The notes under the pieces are model-generated. The model was not told the DNA's origin and did no database searches. It saw nothing but the letters and a program-made list of their open reading frames with translations. Below are positions 22,476-35,137 of a stretch of DNA of 64,000 nucleotides, in pieces (the first letter of the stretch is position 1; the number at the start of each line of letters is the position of its first letter). The position numbers were made by a program, and so were the translations under genes. The stretch is from assembly GCA_026413225.1 (NCBI GenBank), contig CM048555.1, forward strand, positions 81,723,785-81,787,784, given 5' to 3'. The stretch comes from Otis tarda (Eukaryota; Chordata; Aves; Otidiformes; Otididae).

Positions 22476-24159
22476 ATGCTCTCTTGCAGGTTTTACAGCG
22501 TATTGACTGCAGTTTCCCCTTTGCCTCTTGACTCAGCCCTGCCTGATCCAGCAGCAGGTTTTTAAGGCTGTAGACAAGGCTTTGTAGCCTTGCTGTTCTT
22601 CAGCTCATGGATTCATCAAGTTCCAAGTCTGAGCTTGGGCAGACCAGGCTCCTGTATCGGCTATCCCTGCTGATGAGCCTGTCTGCAGGACTTGGGTGAG
22701 AAGTGCTGGCCCCTTCTCCCTGTGCTTTCTGAAGTCACAGCCAGTAAACAAGGCTGAAGCAGGGAGTTGTGATTAACAAGGGTTTCTATCTGCCAAGAAT
22801 TAATTAAAAAAATAATAATTGTTAGCTTCCCACTCTACTGCTGCCCTGGCTTTGCGCAATCATGACTGCTACGGAAGAAAGGAAGAGGACAGCGTGGTGA
22901 GTTTGTCACGTACATCCCCCCAGTTTTTGTAGGGCAGCTTTGTTGTTGGTGATGAGACCAGCTTGACTCCTCCTGAGGACAACTGTCTGGGTGCATACAC
23001 TCAGCCATCATGTGCCCTGGCCGTTACGGGGCTGAGGTTTTGTCCTTGGTTGACATCAAAATAGTAAGGGCAGTCATTGCCATGAGGGGACAGAGGTCTA
23101 ATGGACTCTCATTCCCATGTCTCCCAAAGGAAAGTTGGCGGTCCCACCACCTGAGACTCACACCACCTGGGAGTCTGCATCCCCAAAATCTGGATCAGAC
23201 ATCCGAAAGAAGGAGAGTGGCTTGCTTAGCAGGTCTGGGTGTACTTGGTCCTGCTATCTGTGGTCAGTCTTGCAAATATAGTGGAACTTCTTATCAATCT
23301 TTTTTTTAATATAATTTTAAAAATTGATTATTGATTTCCTACTCTAGGCGAGAAATCCTATCGTAGCTTGTCACAGACCCACCCACAATGCTCTGCTGGG
23401 ATACTCACAGGTCTCTACTCAGAAACTCCTCAGGACAGCAGGATCAGATAGGGCCGGCGCAGCGATGGGCTGAGCTGCCTGGAGCTGCCCAGGGAGGGAA
23501 ACTTAATTTGCAAGTATTGTAATCCTCTAAAATACATATGTGTATATATATTTTTGTGGCATATATTCCTGTTAGGCACATCAGAGAGTGCCTGGAAATC
23601 TACAAAGAGGAGAGAGGAAATGTCTTGGCACAGGTGGTAGCTCCACGCAGTGTCTTGTAAGCAGCTCTGCAAAAGTCTGTTCACAGCCTTTCATTTTGTC
23701 TGCTATGGAGACTTGAGATAACCCAGCTAGTGACACGTATCCGCTCATGTGACGGGTACATATTCAGTTCTGGACTTACACAACTCACCTGCAAAGTGAC
23801 CCAAGGTGTCTGCGTGCATCCATCATATAAAGCAATAAACACCAAGTGCTCAATACTGGCTCATGTTTTGCTCGTGTGGGTGGGTAAGAGGGACAAACTC
23901 TCTCCTCCATGACCCACTCTAACCACAGGTCTAAGGAAAGGTGAGCATCATCCCAGGTTGTGGGCTGAGGAATTTTTTTCCAGCATGCCAAACCCAATCC
24001 GTGGGCCATAGGTAGGATGTGCTGGGTCCCACGATCATCATCCACCTTCATCAGAGGAAAGCTGATGGGACCTGGGCTTGGAGCCCACCAAACCAAAGGG
24101 GGAGGTTGTGGGAGCTGCAAGCATCAGCAGTAGGCAGCTGGTCTGAGCAAAGGCAGGGC
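22476..24159. other. Unique non-coding sequence
   Basis: No gene recognised. An AT-rich segment at 23298-23335 has partial dyad symmetry (ATCAAT...ATTGAT) and a (TA)-rich run lies near 23535-23552. Confidence 0.5.
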
Positions 24160-24480
24160 CTGGCTCTGTGTCGGCGGTGATTTTTCAGGCTGGAGTGAAT
24201 ATAAATACCAACGCAGCTGCAGTTGTTCTCTTGTGGGGCTGGAATGGGGCTTTGAGGCAGGACGAGGGGCGGGGGGGCAGAGAGCAAAGGGGAAGACAGA
24301 TGCAAATAAGCATGTCATCATTGGTTCGTTTTCACAGCAAGATAAGATCATGTCTGAGAGCCTGTGAAACTCATATTTCCCCAGTTAATTATAGCACTGA
24401 TGCTGAGGACAACAGCTCCCGCTGACATTTATCGCGTTGGCTGAACTCTGCTGCTCTGTTTTGAGCAGGGGAGATAAGAC
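24160..24480. promoter_or_regulatory. Candidate regulatory element (motif cluster)
   Basis: Several textbook transcription-factor motifs lie within about 180 bp: an octamer ATGCAAAT (24300-24307, POU factors), two GATA motifs AGATAAGA (24340-24347 and 24472-24479) and TTAATTA (24385-24391, homeodomain). The segment has the low-repeat composition typical of conserved non-coding elements. Motif matches alone are weak evidence, and conservation across birds would be the test. Confidence 0.3.
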
Positions 24481-25289
24481 CTGAGCCGATGAACATTGCA
24501 GGGTGGACTCTGGGGATGGTTTCTCTCTTTTTTTCTCCTTTTCCTATTTTCTTCATGTTCTGTTTCTTACTATCTCACTTTCTCTGTCTTTTCTTTCTAG
24601 TCAGCTCAGTCATTTACAGGCTGTGAGTGATTAATTGCCGGCTTTGGAAGGCAGCTCAGCAATGCAGACCATTTAGCGAGCTGTCCCCATGATGTTTAGT
24701 GGAAACACAGCCCCATCAGCCACACACCCAAACCATGAGTGCTGACGCCTTGTGCTGAAAGCCAGAGTTGGAGAGGGGGAGAGCAGCAGGATCTGTTCCA
24801 GAAAATGAGCAGCTACTGGGAGTTTCGTGACCTGATCTGTATGTCAGAAGGAGAGCAACAGTTGCTCATCTCCCATTTCCACCTGTAAAGTGAAGGCTAC
24901 TTGCAAAAACTCCGGAGGGTTAAATGCTGCTGAGGACTTGACATACCTTACTGCCCAGTGCTAATGAGTTCAATCCCAGGAGGTGACCTCAAGGTCAGAA
25001 GAATGAGCCATTTTGCTAGGAGCGCATCCTTTGATCACCAGGATTAGGAAAAGCAAGAAGTCCATGTGTGGTGATATGGATATAGTATGAGATGGAGCAC
25101 CGCACCCGTTGATCTTTGGGGGACAAATGTCCTCAGAGTTTCACACAAGCTGCTTCTTTTTTAACTGTCAAGGTCTTTGCTGAGCATCGATGAACTGCAA
25201 GTCTAACATGCTGGTGCATCGATGAATTATACATCAATTTGTGCAATGGAGAGGGGTCTTAGACTGCAGATCCTCTGTCAAGAGAGCAG
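24481..25289. other. Unique non-coding sequence
   Basis: No gene seen. An 11-bp direct repeat GCATCGATGAA occurs at 25183 and 25215. No repeat family is recognised. Confidence 0.45.
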
Positions 25290-25465
25290 GGAATCAGTCT
25301 GACTCTGCCACTGAATGGCAACGAGTTGACTATTGCTTTCTGTCCCTCTTCAGGTGAATGGAAAGGCATTAGGTGAGAGTCTTTTCTGCTATTCTGCATG
25401 TGCCTGGCAACATCGACTCAGATTTCAGTAGGAGTCTCAGGCACTGCTGTTAAATAAGGGCAAGA
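25290..25465 (+). repeat. Probable MIR relic plus an old amniote repeat fragment
   Basis: GTCTGACTCTGCCACTGAAT followed by TTGACTATTGCTTTCTGTCC and CAGGTGAATGG resembles the MIR core order (ctgccact / gtgacc / ctctgtgcctcag / gtaaaatgg). Immediately after, GATTTCAGTAGGAGTCTCAG and GCACTGCTGTTAAAT (about 25420-25458) resemble the 'gacttcaatgggagttaggcacctaaat' amniote repeat. Both are highly decayed. Confidence 0.4.
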
Positions 25466-26231
25466 AATATCCCCCTACGACCTGGAACAGTTCTTGCAGG
25501 GATGATTGGAAACACAAGAGCAGCAAGAGAAGAGGTACTCCAATGCGCTCCTGCTCTGACATCTCTGGACTTCAGGCATTCACTGTCTGGGGCTGCAAAT
25601 CCTCTGCGTTCAGTAGGCTTCGAATTTACCAGTTTTAAAAAAAAATATTGTTTTCCAGGTGTTATGATAGAAAGCTAAAACATAAAAAGCTCAGCTCAAG
25701 ACATTAATAGAAATTACTTGACTATATAAATGGGCTGTTTAGTTTAGTAGAGACATTACTGCTCAACCTCCAGACCCTCAGTCTGAGAGTCCTTTTGTGA
25801 TCTCTGTCAGCTTAACTTTAAAAAAAATGGGGTTTTATGCAACTATTTTGATGAGTGTTTCTCCATCCACCTTCTTCTGGTCTCTGGTTTCTCCTTTCCT
25901 GCTTTTCTGTAAGATCATTAGCTCCCCTGTTCCCCTGTTAATGGCTCATCTTGGGCATCATAGCTGTTAATGTGCCTAAAGCTCTGTGACCGATGTCTCC
26001 AGGGCAGCCTGAAATTCAGCACTTCTTATAACAGCAGTCAAGAAGCTGAAAATTGCATGATTTTTGCTCAGTGATAGGACAAGCCCAGAGATGACAGAGC
26101 TATTTCACAACCAGCCCCCTGGTTATGCTATAACTGACTCAGAAAGCCCAGTTACAACACAATTTTCTTGGGCTGGTGACAACATGAAGAGGTTTGTCCC
26201 GTGGGCAGAACTCACCCAAATCCCTTCGATT
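25466..26231. other. Unique non-coding sequence
   Basis: No gene or repeat recognised. A-runs occur near 25637 and 25820. Confidence 0.5.
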
Positions 26232-26433
26232 TCATAGCAGCATTGAAATATCAGTTGGAAGGGGTCTGGAGATAATCTAGTCCAGCCTCTGCTTGAAGTA
26301 GGGTGTTTTCCAACAATACATCACGGTAGCAGAGACTGTTTAGTCAAGTCTTGGAAACACTTGAAGATGGAGATGCCACCACCTTTCTCACCTTTCTGAG
26401 GAACCTGTCCCAGTGCTGCTCTATCCCTTGAGA
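26232..26433 (-). mobile_element. Old CR1 LINE 3'-end fragment
   Basis: The plus strand reads in CR1 3'-UTR order as reverse complement: TTTCATAGCAGCATTGAAAT, GTTGGAAGGGGTCTGGAGAT, AATCTAGTCCAGCCTCTGCT, GGAGATGCCACCACC and GGAACCTGTCCCAGTGCTGC. Octamer units are eroded. Divergence places it well before the young copies. Homology ends at the A-run at 26434. Confidence 0.85.
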
Positions 26434-26465
26434 GAAAAAAAAAAAAAAGCTTTTTTTTTTTTTTT
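26434..26465. repeat. A14-GC-T16 inverted homopolymer
   Basis: Fourteen A (26434-26447), then GC, then sixteen T (26450-26465) form a near-perfect inverted repeat around AAGCTT. It abuts the truncated end of the CR1 fragment. Such A/T palindromes are unstable and easily misassembled. Confidence 0.85.
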
Positions 26466-29400
26466 AAAATGTCTGAACATCCTGAGCCACAATTTGTATC
26501 CTTTGCCCTCTATTTCCAGGTGATTTGGAAGCTTGCCTCCCAGAGACATTGAAAATTTAACAAGTGGTGACTATGCAGCTCAAAAGCTGGGGAAAAAAAA
26601 ACAGAGCCAGAATTTGACTCTGGTGCTACACTGGAGGTGACAGGAGGGTTAGGAGGAAAGGGTTTGAGACTATGAACAGATAAATTGGGCAACAAAATTC
26701 ATGCAACAGAAAAACAAATACCAGGGGAAAGATGCACAGAGACAGGTGAGGGAAATAATCGTGTAGCAACAGCAGAGGAACTTCACGGTGATCAAGCCAG
26801 GGAGAAGGATGTAGTAAGAATAGATATCCAAGATGATGAGTTTTTGAATCCTTATATTAACTTCCAGACTAAATTTATTCCCAGCTCATTTATACCCATT
26901 TGTTCTTGTTCCAGCACTGCCTTTTACCTTAAATAGCTCTTATCTCTCTGCGATTTTTACCTCCCCAGTGTATTTATAGAGAGCAACTCATCATTGTGCT
27001 AGGCTAAACATACCAAGCCCTCCTACTCTCCTCACATTTGATTGGCTTTCTGTCCACCTGATCACCGCAGGAGCCCTCTACTATGTCTGCCCCAGTTCAA
27101 ATTCCCCTTTTTTGGACACGTAGCACAAGAACAGCCTATGGCGTGCCAAGGGAGATCTTCTCCCGTGCTGTTAATGCTTCACTAACTTCACTGCAAATAG
27201 CTTTTGTACTGCATGTGGAGATTACGTTCTGCTTTTCCATTACTGCGTCACACCAACAGTGCCCGATTGTGCTATGATGAACACAAGCATCCACATCCTT
27301 CTCCTGCAGCTCTGTTGTTTCCAGTGGATGAGCCCACAGCTTAAAGCAGCTATTCTTGTTATCAGTCTCTAAGTGCTTGACTTCACACTATTAGATTTCA
27401 TTCTATTTCTATTACTCCTGGGCTTAAGGTCATCCAATTTTTCTTGTGTATTTATACCAAGGGCCTTATAAATACACAGATTGGTAGACTGAATAACTTT
27501 TAACCATCATACCTGTGGATTACGGGATAGTCTTGTTGAATCCCAGCCCCTCCATCTAAGGCAGAGTTGTAGCAGAGTAGAGATCAGACACGCAGTATGA
27601 TTTTCCTCCCCTTCTTCGGAAATGCCTGGCATTAGCTTGCAGAGGATAAGAAACAACAGGTGAGGGACCTCTTTGCTCTGAAGCAACAGTTCTCTTGCTC
27701 CAAACTTGAATATAATCAGGAAAGAACAAACTCAGGAAGGGTTATAGTGGCCACTAAGTAAGGGCAGAACTAAGACACAGTCGCAATGTAAAGTACATGT
27801 TTCTTAACAGGGACCCAAACACATCACATCTTGGGAAAATCACCAGATCTGCATCCAGCCTTCATGATAAATGTGCCTTCCATGGAGTAAACATTGCGTC
27901 ATTGCTCCTTACCTTCATTAAAGGAATCTGCTCTTCTATTCACTGCTTTGCCTGTCAGGCAGGGCTCAGACAAAGCATTCAAACTCTATTCTGAGGTTCT
28001 GGTGACCGCAGGACAGGATTTTCCTAGATGATCAATGACATCTGCCATGTAGAAAAATGGGACAGCTGGAGATATAGGACCCTCTGGAGCGGAGACAGTT
28101 ATATCCCAGGGATGCTCAAAGTACGGAGCACGCCCGGGTTTGCCACCAGGAGATCCACGCAGGGATGCTGAAGCTGGTCCCAGTGGCATTTCAGCTCATG
28201 GCCAAATTGTTGCCCTTGAGATGCCATGGCTACTGCAGAAAGCAGACTCAAGGAGAGCTCTGCAGGGGAGGGCAAAACACCTCTGTATACAGCTAGTGTG
28301 AAGAAACCTCTTTAGTGTCCAAATTCCAACTTTTCTAAACTCTCTCACGCATCAGCTGGAGCAATTGTTCCACCTTCCTTCCCCAGGCTGACAACGCACC
28401 TGCGCCGTGTGAGAAATTGCTACCATATGCCTCTCCAGAGGTGGCTGATTTCAGCTGTGGCAAGTGATTGTTCTGTACGATCTCTCAGAATGGAAAAAAA
28501 TAAAACACAACCTCCGTCCAGCCACTTTTCTGACAGGCTGTGTGAGTAACAAATTAATGGGGCTGGGACAAGCTGCAGGCAATTCTCAGCTCTGCAGCTT
28601 TCCACTTGAATGCTCTGCAGCTGAGCTAATAGTCAGCAAAGCCCTTCGATAGATACAGAAACCATTTGCACTTTTGATGGGAAGAGAGAATGGAAAAGAG
28701 AATGCCACAGCTTTTTTTTCTCCTCTTTCTTTCCTTCCTGCTGCTGCTTTTCTTTTTTAAAATAAGGGCTGGAATGTGGTGACTCCTTCCTGCTGGTCTC
28801 TGCCCTGTCCTAGGTATGCCTCGATCTCGTGATGACTGCTTTACTTGTCTCATTGCTTAGAATTCCCTCAAGAAATTTAAAAAAAAAGGAAAAAAAAAAA
28901 AGAAAAAAAAGAAAAAGACGACAATAAATTTTGTTTGCTCTAGCTCTTTTGGGATCTGCAGGTGAAATAGTTTAATCGGAGAATACCCATTTCTTCTGAA
29001 TTGCCAATGTTTCAAAGTGATGAACATTTGGACAAGCTACTGTTCAAACACCGGGAGAGGGTTTTCCACCTGATTTCCCACCAGTTTACCTCTTGGCTGG
29101 GCAGATGGCAGAGCCTCCAAAACCTTGAGAGGCTCCACTGGGCTACTGAGACTGCCCTGATGCTCCAGAACCTGAGATTTCCAGCCTGCAGGACATGCTG
29201 CTGAGATCCTGGAGCCTCTTGAGAGCGCTGGGATCCCTATAGCTCTGCGTGTCTCCATTTCCAGATGAGGGGCCCAAGGTTTTCCCATTGGAGATCTCTG
29301 AGGCATTGGACTTTCCACCCCAGGGAGTCTCCATTCTGTTTGTGCGCCAGCATTCTGGAAGCAAACCAAAAGTCAAATGAAAGTGTTTTGATTATTTTTT

Positions 29401-32400
29401 TCCACAGTTAAATGCTTTCAGAGTGCAAAATGGGGCACCACTTTTTTTATTTCATTTGGGAACAAAGACTTTTTAAATAAAAATGTTGGAATTTCCCGGT
29501 GAGTGGAAATCCAGAGTGCTCTTACTTGCCTTAAGGTGCTGTTATTACGCAGGTCCTTACTCTTTTACTACATAAATTAGGATAACATCAAGAAGTTCTA
29601 CTTGAAAATGAGATTTTAATATGTTAGATTGATACAAATGCTTAGTGATGGACAGTCTTTTCCCACAGAGCTTAAGATACAAACATATTAATTCTCTGAG
29701 TGACTGCAGTGGGGCTGGAATTAAAAAACACTCCGAAAAAAAACCAATTTCAAAGCTTAGGATTCTCTTGCCTGATTACCTATACAACCATAACAACCAA
29801 ATAACAGGAATTATTTGGAAAATACAGGTAGTGGTGGTTGAATCACTGCACATCTGGCCCTGATCTCATTGACTGCCCACTGCAATCACTGGAGTTTGTC
29901 CTGGTTTTAGTGAATACAAACAAAACCAAAATTCAAGTACATTGATGCAGAGCAACATTTCCTGATAGCTCGGCGAAGAAGCTGTTGATCCTTTAGCAAT
30001 TTTATAGTGAGTGAGTCAAAATTGTCCCATCTCAGGGCAAGCTTATACCACTTGCCTTTCCATCCCTCTCCCTGTGTAGAGTTTATGATAGTGCTAGTAT
30101 GATGGTGCTACTATTTTGGGCAAAGGAACTTGGATGTTGGCTTTTAGCAACAAGGCTCTTGAGTTCCGCCTCCATCGGTGCAGCCAGTGGTGATATATTA
30201 ATGTTTACGATGACCGCTGGGCACACGACTGGGGTTCTGGCCTGCCCTTTGGGTTGAGCTTTGTCTACCTGTCAAAGCAGGGCTTTCGACAAGTTATCAG
30301 CTAGTGTCAGTGAGACGTTCGGCACGTTCCCCACCCTGACAGTGACCCTGTGAGGTTACATGTGAAGTAGCAATGGACTCAAGATAAGGCCCTGTTACTT
30401 TTTTCCACTGTTTTCTTAGAAGAAAGATATTGATATATTATGAAATGTTGGCTTATTCCACTTTTTGCCGAGTGCTTTCCAACCACAAGATTTGCCTCAG
30501 TTTTCTTTGGTTTTTGTTTCTTCCCATCCAGCTTCTGTTTAATTTTCTTTCTTTTTTTTTTTTTAAATTTTAACTATCACTCTTCCTTGCTCCTCTCTCA
30601 TTTCCTCTCCCAAACAGAAAGGGAATTTAAATTGCAACTGGTCGCAGATGCAAAACTGGCAAGAGCACGCTCCAAAGACACTCTCTTTTACTGGGTTCAT
30701 CCAGAGGTCAAAGAGGTTGGCTGCGGGACAAGACAGAGCAAAAAACCTACCCGAGCCCTACTGTGTCATCATCATCCCACGTGGCCACGAGCAGGACGGG
30801 ACAGGAGAGGTGGAGGAATGCTGCTCTGCGTCGCACTTGCAAAGACTCAGGATAAAGAGGCACCTCCAAGCCTTGGCTTGGGCTACCGCAATTTTGGGGT
30901 GGCCCCAGGGGGGAAGAGGCTGATGGCCAGGCTGGCGAGGGGACAGGGAGGGCAGCCAGGGAGGGTGGAAGGCGGGGATGCGGAAGAGACGCCAGCCAGC
31001 TGTCTTGCATGTGCTCAGTGGTTGCAGCTGTGCCGGTGGGACGCGGGGAGGCAGCCCAGCTGCTGGCTACTCGTAGCGTGGGGCTGCACAGGGTCCCAGC
31101 TGGTGGGGTGGGAGAAGGGGGAAAGGGAGACAGAGGGAGAGGACGAGATGGGTGCCAATGTGCTTTTTGGTCCCCAAGGTGGCATGGCAGAGGGGAAGCT
31201 CACAGGAGCGAGACATTGATTGAGGTAGATGCAAATTAAGCAATTCACTTGCCTGCTCCTATCAAAGGCAGCCCGGTCCAACAGCGCTATGAGCCACGGG
31301 TCAAAGACTATGATGTCTCCAGTTTCCATCAGCTTACTCATGGCTTGAAGAGTTAGGCAGCACAACTGCAGCTCAACAAGGAGCCTGGCACCCTTGCTGA
31401 GGAGCAGAAAACACAGAAGGAGAATCTGGCAAAAGCCAACTGCTCATGCAAGGCTCATGCCCAAAAGAAGCACTCGTGAAACACAAATACCCGGTCACAA
31501 AGTCACATCAGGAAATGAAGATGAGGGTGATCACCTGCCTGGGCAGCTTGAAGACACCAAGGAAAGATGGCAACAGGGTTGGGAGGAGCATTCCCACCAC
31601 TGTCTAATTGCAAGAGCATCAGATACACATGAGGAAGAGCATCCAGCTCAGATTGGATCTCAGAGCTGACTCAGCAGAGCGGGAATGCTCGCAGAGCATC
31701 ATGTGGGAAATTAATACCCTTGGGAAAAAATGCCTGCAGGGGATCTTGGGCATTCAGTGGAAATACACCATCACAAGGGAAAAATGGAAAAGCCATCCCC
31801 TAGCAACCTGTCTTCAGTCTGGAAGACTTCCCCGATGAGGCCATCAAATAAAAACTGACCACGGCAAGGAATTGTTCGTGTCCATATGGAACCCTAGAGA
31901 GAGCAGAGGAGGCCAGAGCAAAAGAACTGCAGAGCAAGAAAATTAGAAGTCAGGAAGAATCCAAAGCAGGAGAAATGACCCAGAAGAGAAGTGAGGGTAC
32001 AACAGCGTTGGCATACAAAGACTGAAAGAATAAAGGTCACATAAACTGAAGGTTATTAGTCTGTAAATCTCATGGTGAGACCCTCAGATTGCTCTATAAA
32101 ACTGATAAAAGCCCATGAATGCTGTCTGATCACTGTGCTTGTCATGCTGTCACCTCTTTAATCCAGAAAACATCCTAAGCCCATTGCCCAGGCTGATGGA
32201 AAACTGTGACATTGCCCATGCGATTCAATGACAATTTCTCTTTCAGTATGTTCAGGAAAAGCAAAGCACCATGATGGTCCTGGGAGGCTCCTCACAGGGG
32301 GACGTCAGCTTAGTTCCTGCTTCTTTCCATTAAATGAAGAGGTCAGAAAAATCTACCCTCAGCAGATAAATCCTGGCAACATCCAATGTCATCAAATCAA

Positions 32401-32439
32401 TTCCTGCAGCTCCAGATGACTCCAAAGTAATTGTTGGCT
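26466..32439. other. Long unique non-coding stretch
   Basis: No gene that I can support. An A-rich tract lies at 28877-28918. The segment 30440-31219 is open for 259 codons on the plus strand and its second half (30880-31200) is G-rich, but it has no recognisable domain. A consensus kB-type site GGAATTTCCC lies near 29490. The region 29060-29480 is vaguely like an old amniote repeat (AACCAAAAGTC, TGAAAGTGTTTTGATT), without a firm match. Confidence 0.45.
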
Positions 32440-32625
32440 GCCTTGCCCAAGCTGGCCTTGAAGAGCTCACCTATCAGAGCTTTATTTGAAAACACTGTCC
32501 TACAACCTGGCAGTACTTGGTTATGAAATGCTTGCCTTCATAATCACATTTTCCTCAGCTCAATTTCATCTCATTACTCTGTGTTGTCAACCCTAATACC
32601 ACCCTGATCTCTTTGAGTTCCACAA
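32440..32625 (-). mobile_element. Possible ancient CR1 fragment
   Basis: CCTCAGCTCAATTTCATCTC followed by ATTACTCTG resembles the reverse complement of the CR1 stretch just inside the 3' UTR ('cagcttaatttcatcccattactcc'), with AATCACATTTTCCTC upstream in the right order. The other landmarks are too eroded to be sure. Confidence 0.35.
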
Positions 32626-34391
32626 CCTCCTCATTTACAAAAAAATAAAGCTATCAAGCTTCCATCAAGTTATCTATGGCAAGCGTCTATGACAGTCGGG
32701 GAAATAGGATTCAAAGACCCAACGTCTATTCAGGCTTCCAGGGTGAGGACACTGGCTTTTGCTATGTTTGTGTAGCACTGAGATATCTCTGCTAGATAAG
32801 ATCGCGAGACAAGCAATACATGGTAATATGTCTGTTTGAGAAACAAAGAACTTATTAGAACTGGATTGAATTTGTTTCATTTAAAATAAAAAGGAATTAA
32901 GAGTTAAAATAGTATTAACAATTTTTAAAGGCTCATACATTATTGAAAGCTATCCCTGTTTTGCTAGCTGAAGGCCTGCTTGGAATTTTCCAGTTAAAAA
33001 AAAACTCAAAATATTTTTTCCTCCTCGCTCTTCAAGAAGTAACAGTGTGAATTCCAGAATACTTTTTTTTTTTCTGAAATTTGTTACTGTTTTTTTCAAT
33101 GCATTCTCATTCTACCCCAATTCTTTTATTAGCCTGAATACAAGTTTATTTTCTACACAGTCTTCTGCACAAAGCCATGATTCCCAGGCTTGGTAACCTA
33201 TCTCTAGCTTGTGGTGAGGAGAGGTGGCGTACGCCCATCAGGAGTCCCCATGGGGACTCAGCTTTACACAGTTTTGGTCTTAGATTTCCAGAAAGCAGTA
33301 AGCATCAGTGAGAAATCTAGAAACTGAAAGAGCCCACAGCTAGTCAGGGGTCTTTTCCATAGGCTAAATCGTTTAAAGGAGGATGTTTACACGACTTCAA
33401 GAACACACAACAGAGGTAAGGTAATGGCATTCACTATGGGAAGTAGCAATGCCACACAGGGAAAGTGGCTGATCTCAAGCCACTAAATAAAATGGGGGTT
33501 TATATGCATTAAAAAAAAAACCACAAGAAGAAAGGGATTCAGTTTAACTGAAGGTGTAAATGAAGACTGGATTGGGGAATCTTTCATCAAGCACCAAAAT
33601 TAATAAAGCTAATGTAGAATAAGGCATGTGCAATCCTTGCAATTGCAGCCTTGAGGTCTGCAATCTGTAAGCCTTTCACTATCTTTCAGAAATGAGCTTG
33701 TGGAGAATCCTCCTCCTGATGACGTTTCAAACGCTGCTGAGCAGCAATATCGCAAATACGCATGATCACGCCTGCTCTGAGAAAGGACAGTGACTGATGG
33801 ATAAAGAAATTCCCAGAGCTGCTCATCCTGGCTGCCAGGATGGAGATTCTGGCTTAGAAGGAAGAAAGCTGTGGCCTTCAGGTGGCCTTTGCTCCGCAGC
33901 AGGATGCAGGGCTGCTCAGCAGAGCCAGGCTGAGGAGTCACTGCTGGGACACGTCTTGGGTGGACGGCTGTGCTTGATGCGTTCAAGAGGTCAAGCAGTG
34001 GAAGAAGGAGGAAAGGTTAAACGAGGGGACTCCTAGGAAATGCTCATGTAATCCATCATGCTGCTTTCCAGCCCAACGCGCCAAAACATAGATACGGGAG
34101 GATCTTTCATATCTATTTTTCCTGTCACTGGTTTTCCATAGTGCAGGCACAGAGGCGGCAGAAACATTGCTCTTCAGGACAAACTGTCTGGGTCTTTCTC
34201 CCCTTGCTCGGCTTCAGTTCCCCAGTTTCAGTGTAAAAGAAACAAAAATAAGCACAGAAACATCAGCTTGTCTCCCAGTTGTACAGCAACAACAGCCCAA
34301 AAACCTTGATTCAGAAAAGGATTTAGCCAGCAATCCACCCCCTTGGTTCGCAACGAGACTTCTGTTCCTGAGTGCTTGTTCTGCTTCTTCA
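32626..34391. other. Unique non-coding sequence
   Basis: No gene or repeat recognised. The 125-codon minus-strand open frame at 33609-33986 shows no domain and overlaps another frame. Confidence 0.45.
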
Positions 34392-34485
34392 GGAGATGAA
34401 CATTATTCCCACTTTAGAGAAGAAGCCACAGAAAAGGGGACTTATTCCTACAGAGGCTTTGGCAGAGCCAGGAAGAGCCAAGGCA
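34392..34485 (-). repeat. MIR-type SINE relic
   Basis: Reading the plus strand as the reverse complement of MIR: AACATTATTCCCACTTTAGA then GAAGAAGCCACAGAAAAGGG follows 'ataattatccccattttacagatgaggaaactgaggcacagag'. GGCTTTGGCAGAGCCAGGAA follows 'agtggcagagctgggat'. Order and spacing agree. Confidence 0.62.
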
Positions 34486-35137
34486 ATTGTGCCTCCCCAC
34501 ACCAGGTCTGGTTTGCTTTATTTGAACAGCCTTCTTTCAGCCTGTGAGCTGTTTTCTGTTTGGCTGGATTAGGCCAGTATTAGGCTGGGTGACAGCCAGT
34601 GCAACCCATAATTTTCCTATATTCTGCTACCCAGCATCCACACATCATCCGTCCCTTGACTTGCTCTTTGGCTGAGAAAAGTGGGGTCAGCGTCAGGTGC
34701 TGAAAGGACTTGGCTTTGAGGAAGAGTTTGAAAGAAGAGATATGTTTTGCACACACACACAAAAAAAAAAGAGGGGGAGATAATTCCAGGCATCGTTATC
34801 AGCGTTAGGGAGGCCTACAAAGGGAGCACGAATGGAAGGAGAACAGTCACGGTGCAGGGCTGGAGAGAAGACTGAGATTTCTCTTCTCTGTAACCTCTGG
34901 AGGTGATGTGCTTGACTGCAGCACAAAACGTGTCTTCTACACATCCACCCCTCCCTCATACTCTAGCAGAAAGTACTCAGCCGCTTCTCGTCTTCCCCTC
35001 AAGCATCACTTTCCATAGAATGACATAAAGAACAGAGCACTGCCAAGGATGGGGAACCATAGATGGTCCTAAGAGGGAGACCTGAGACATCAGGGCACTT
35101 TCAGTTCCTCTACACAAAGGACAGAGTGGCGAACAGC
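34486..35137. other. Unique sequence with a small simple repeat
   Basis: No gene seen. A (CA)n then A-run lies at about 34750-34770. Confidence 0.45.

Noticed and set aside
29488..29500. kB-type site GGAATTTCCC as a regulatory call
   Set aside because: A single 10-bp match without context is expected by chance in a 64-kb window.
29895..29911. TGTCCTGGTTTTAG as the start of another ERVL-type LTR
   Set aside because: Only the first dozen bases match. The sequence that follows does not continue the LTR and no matching end is found.
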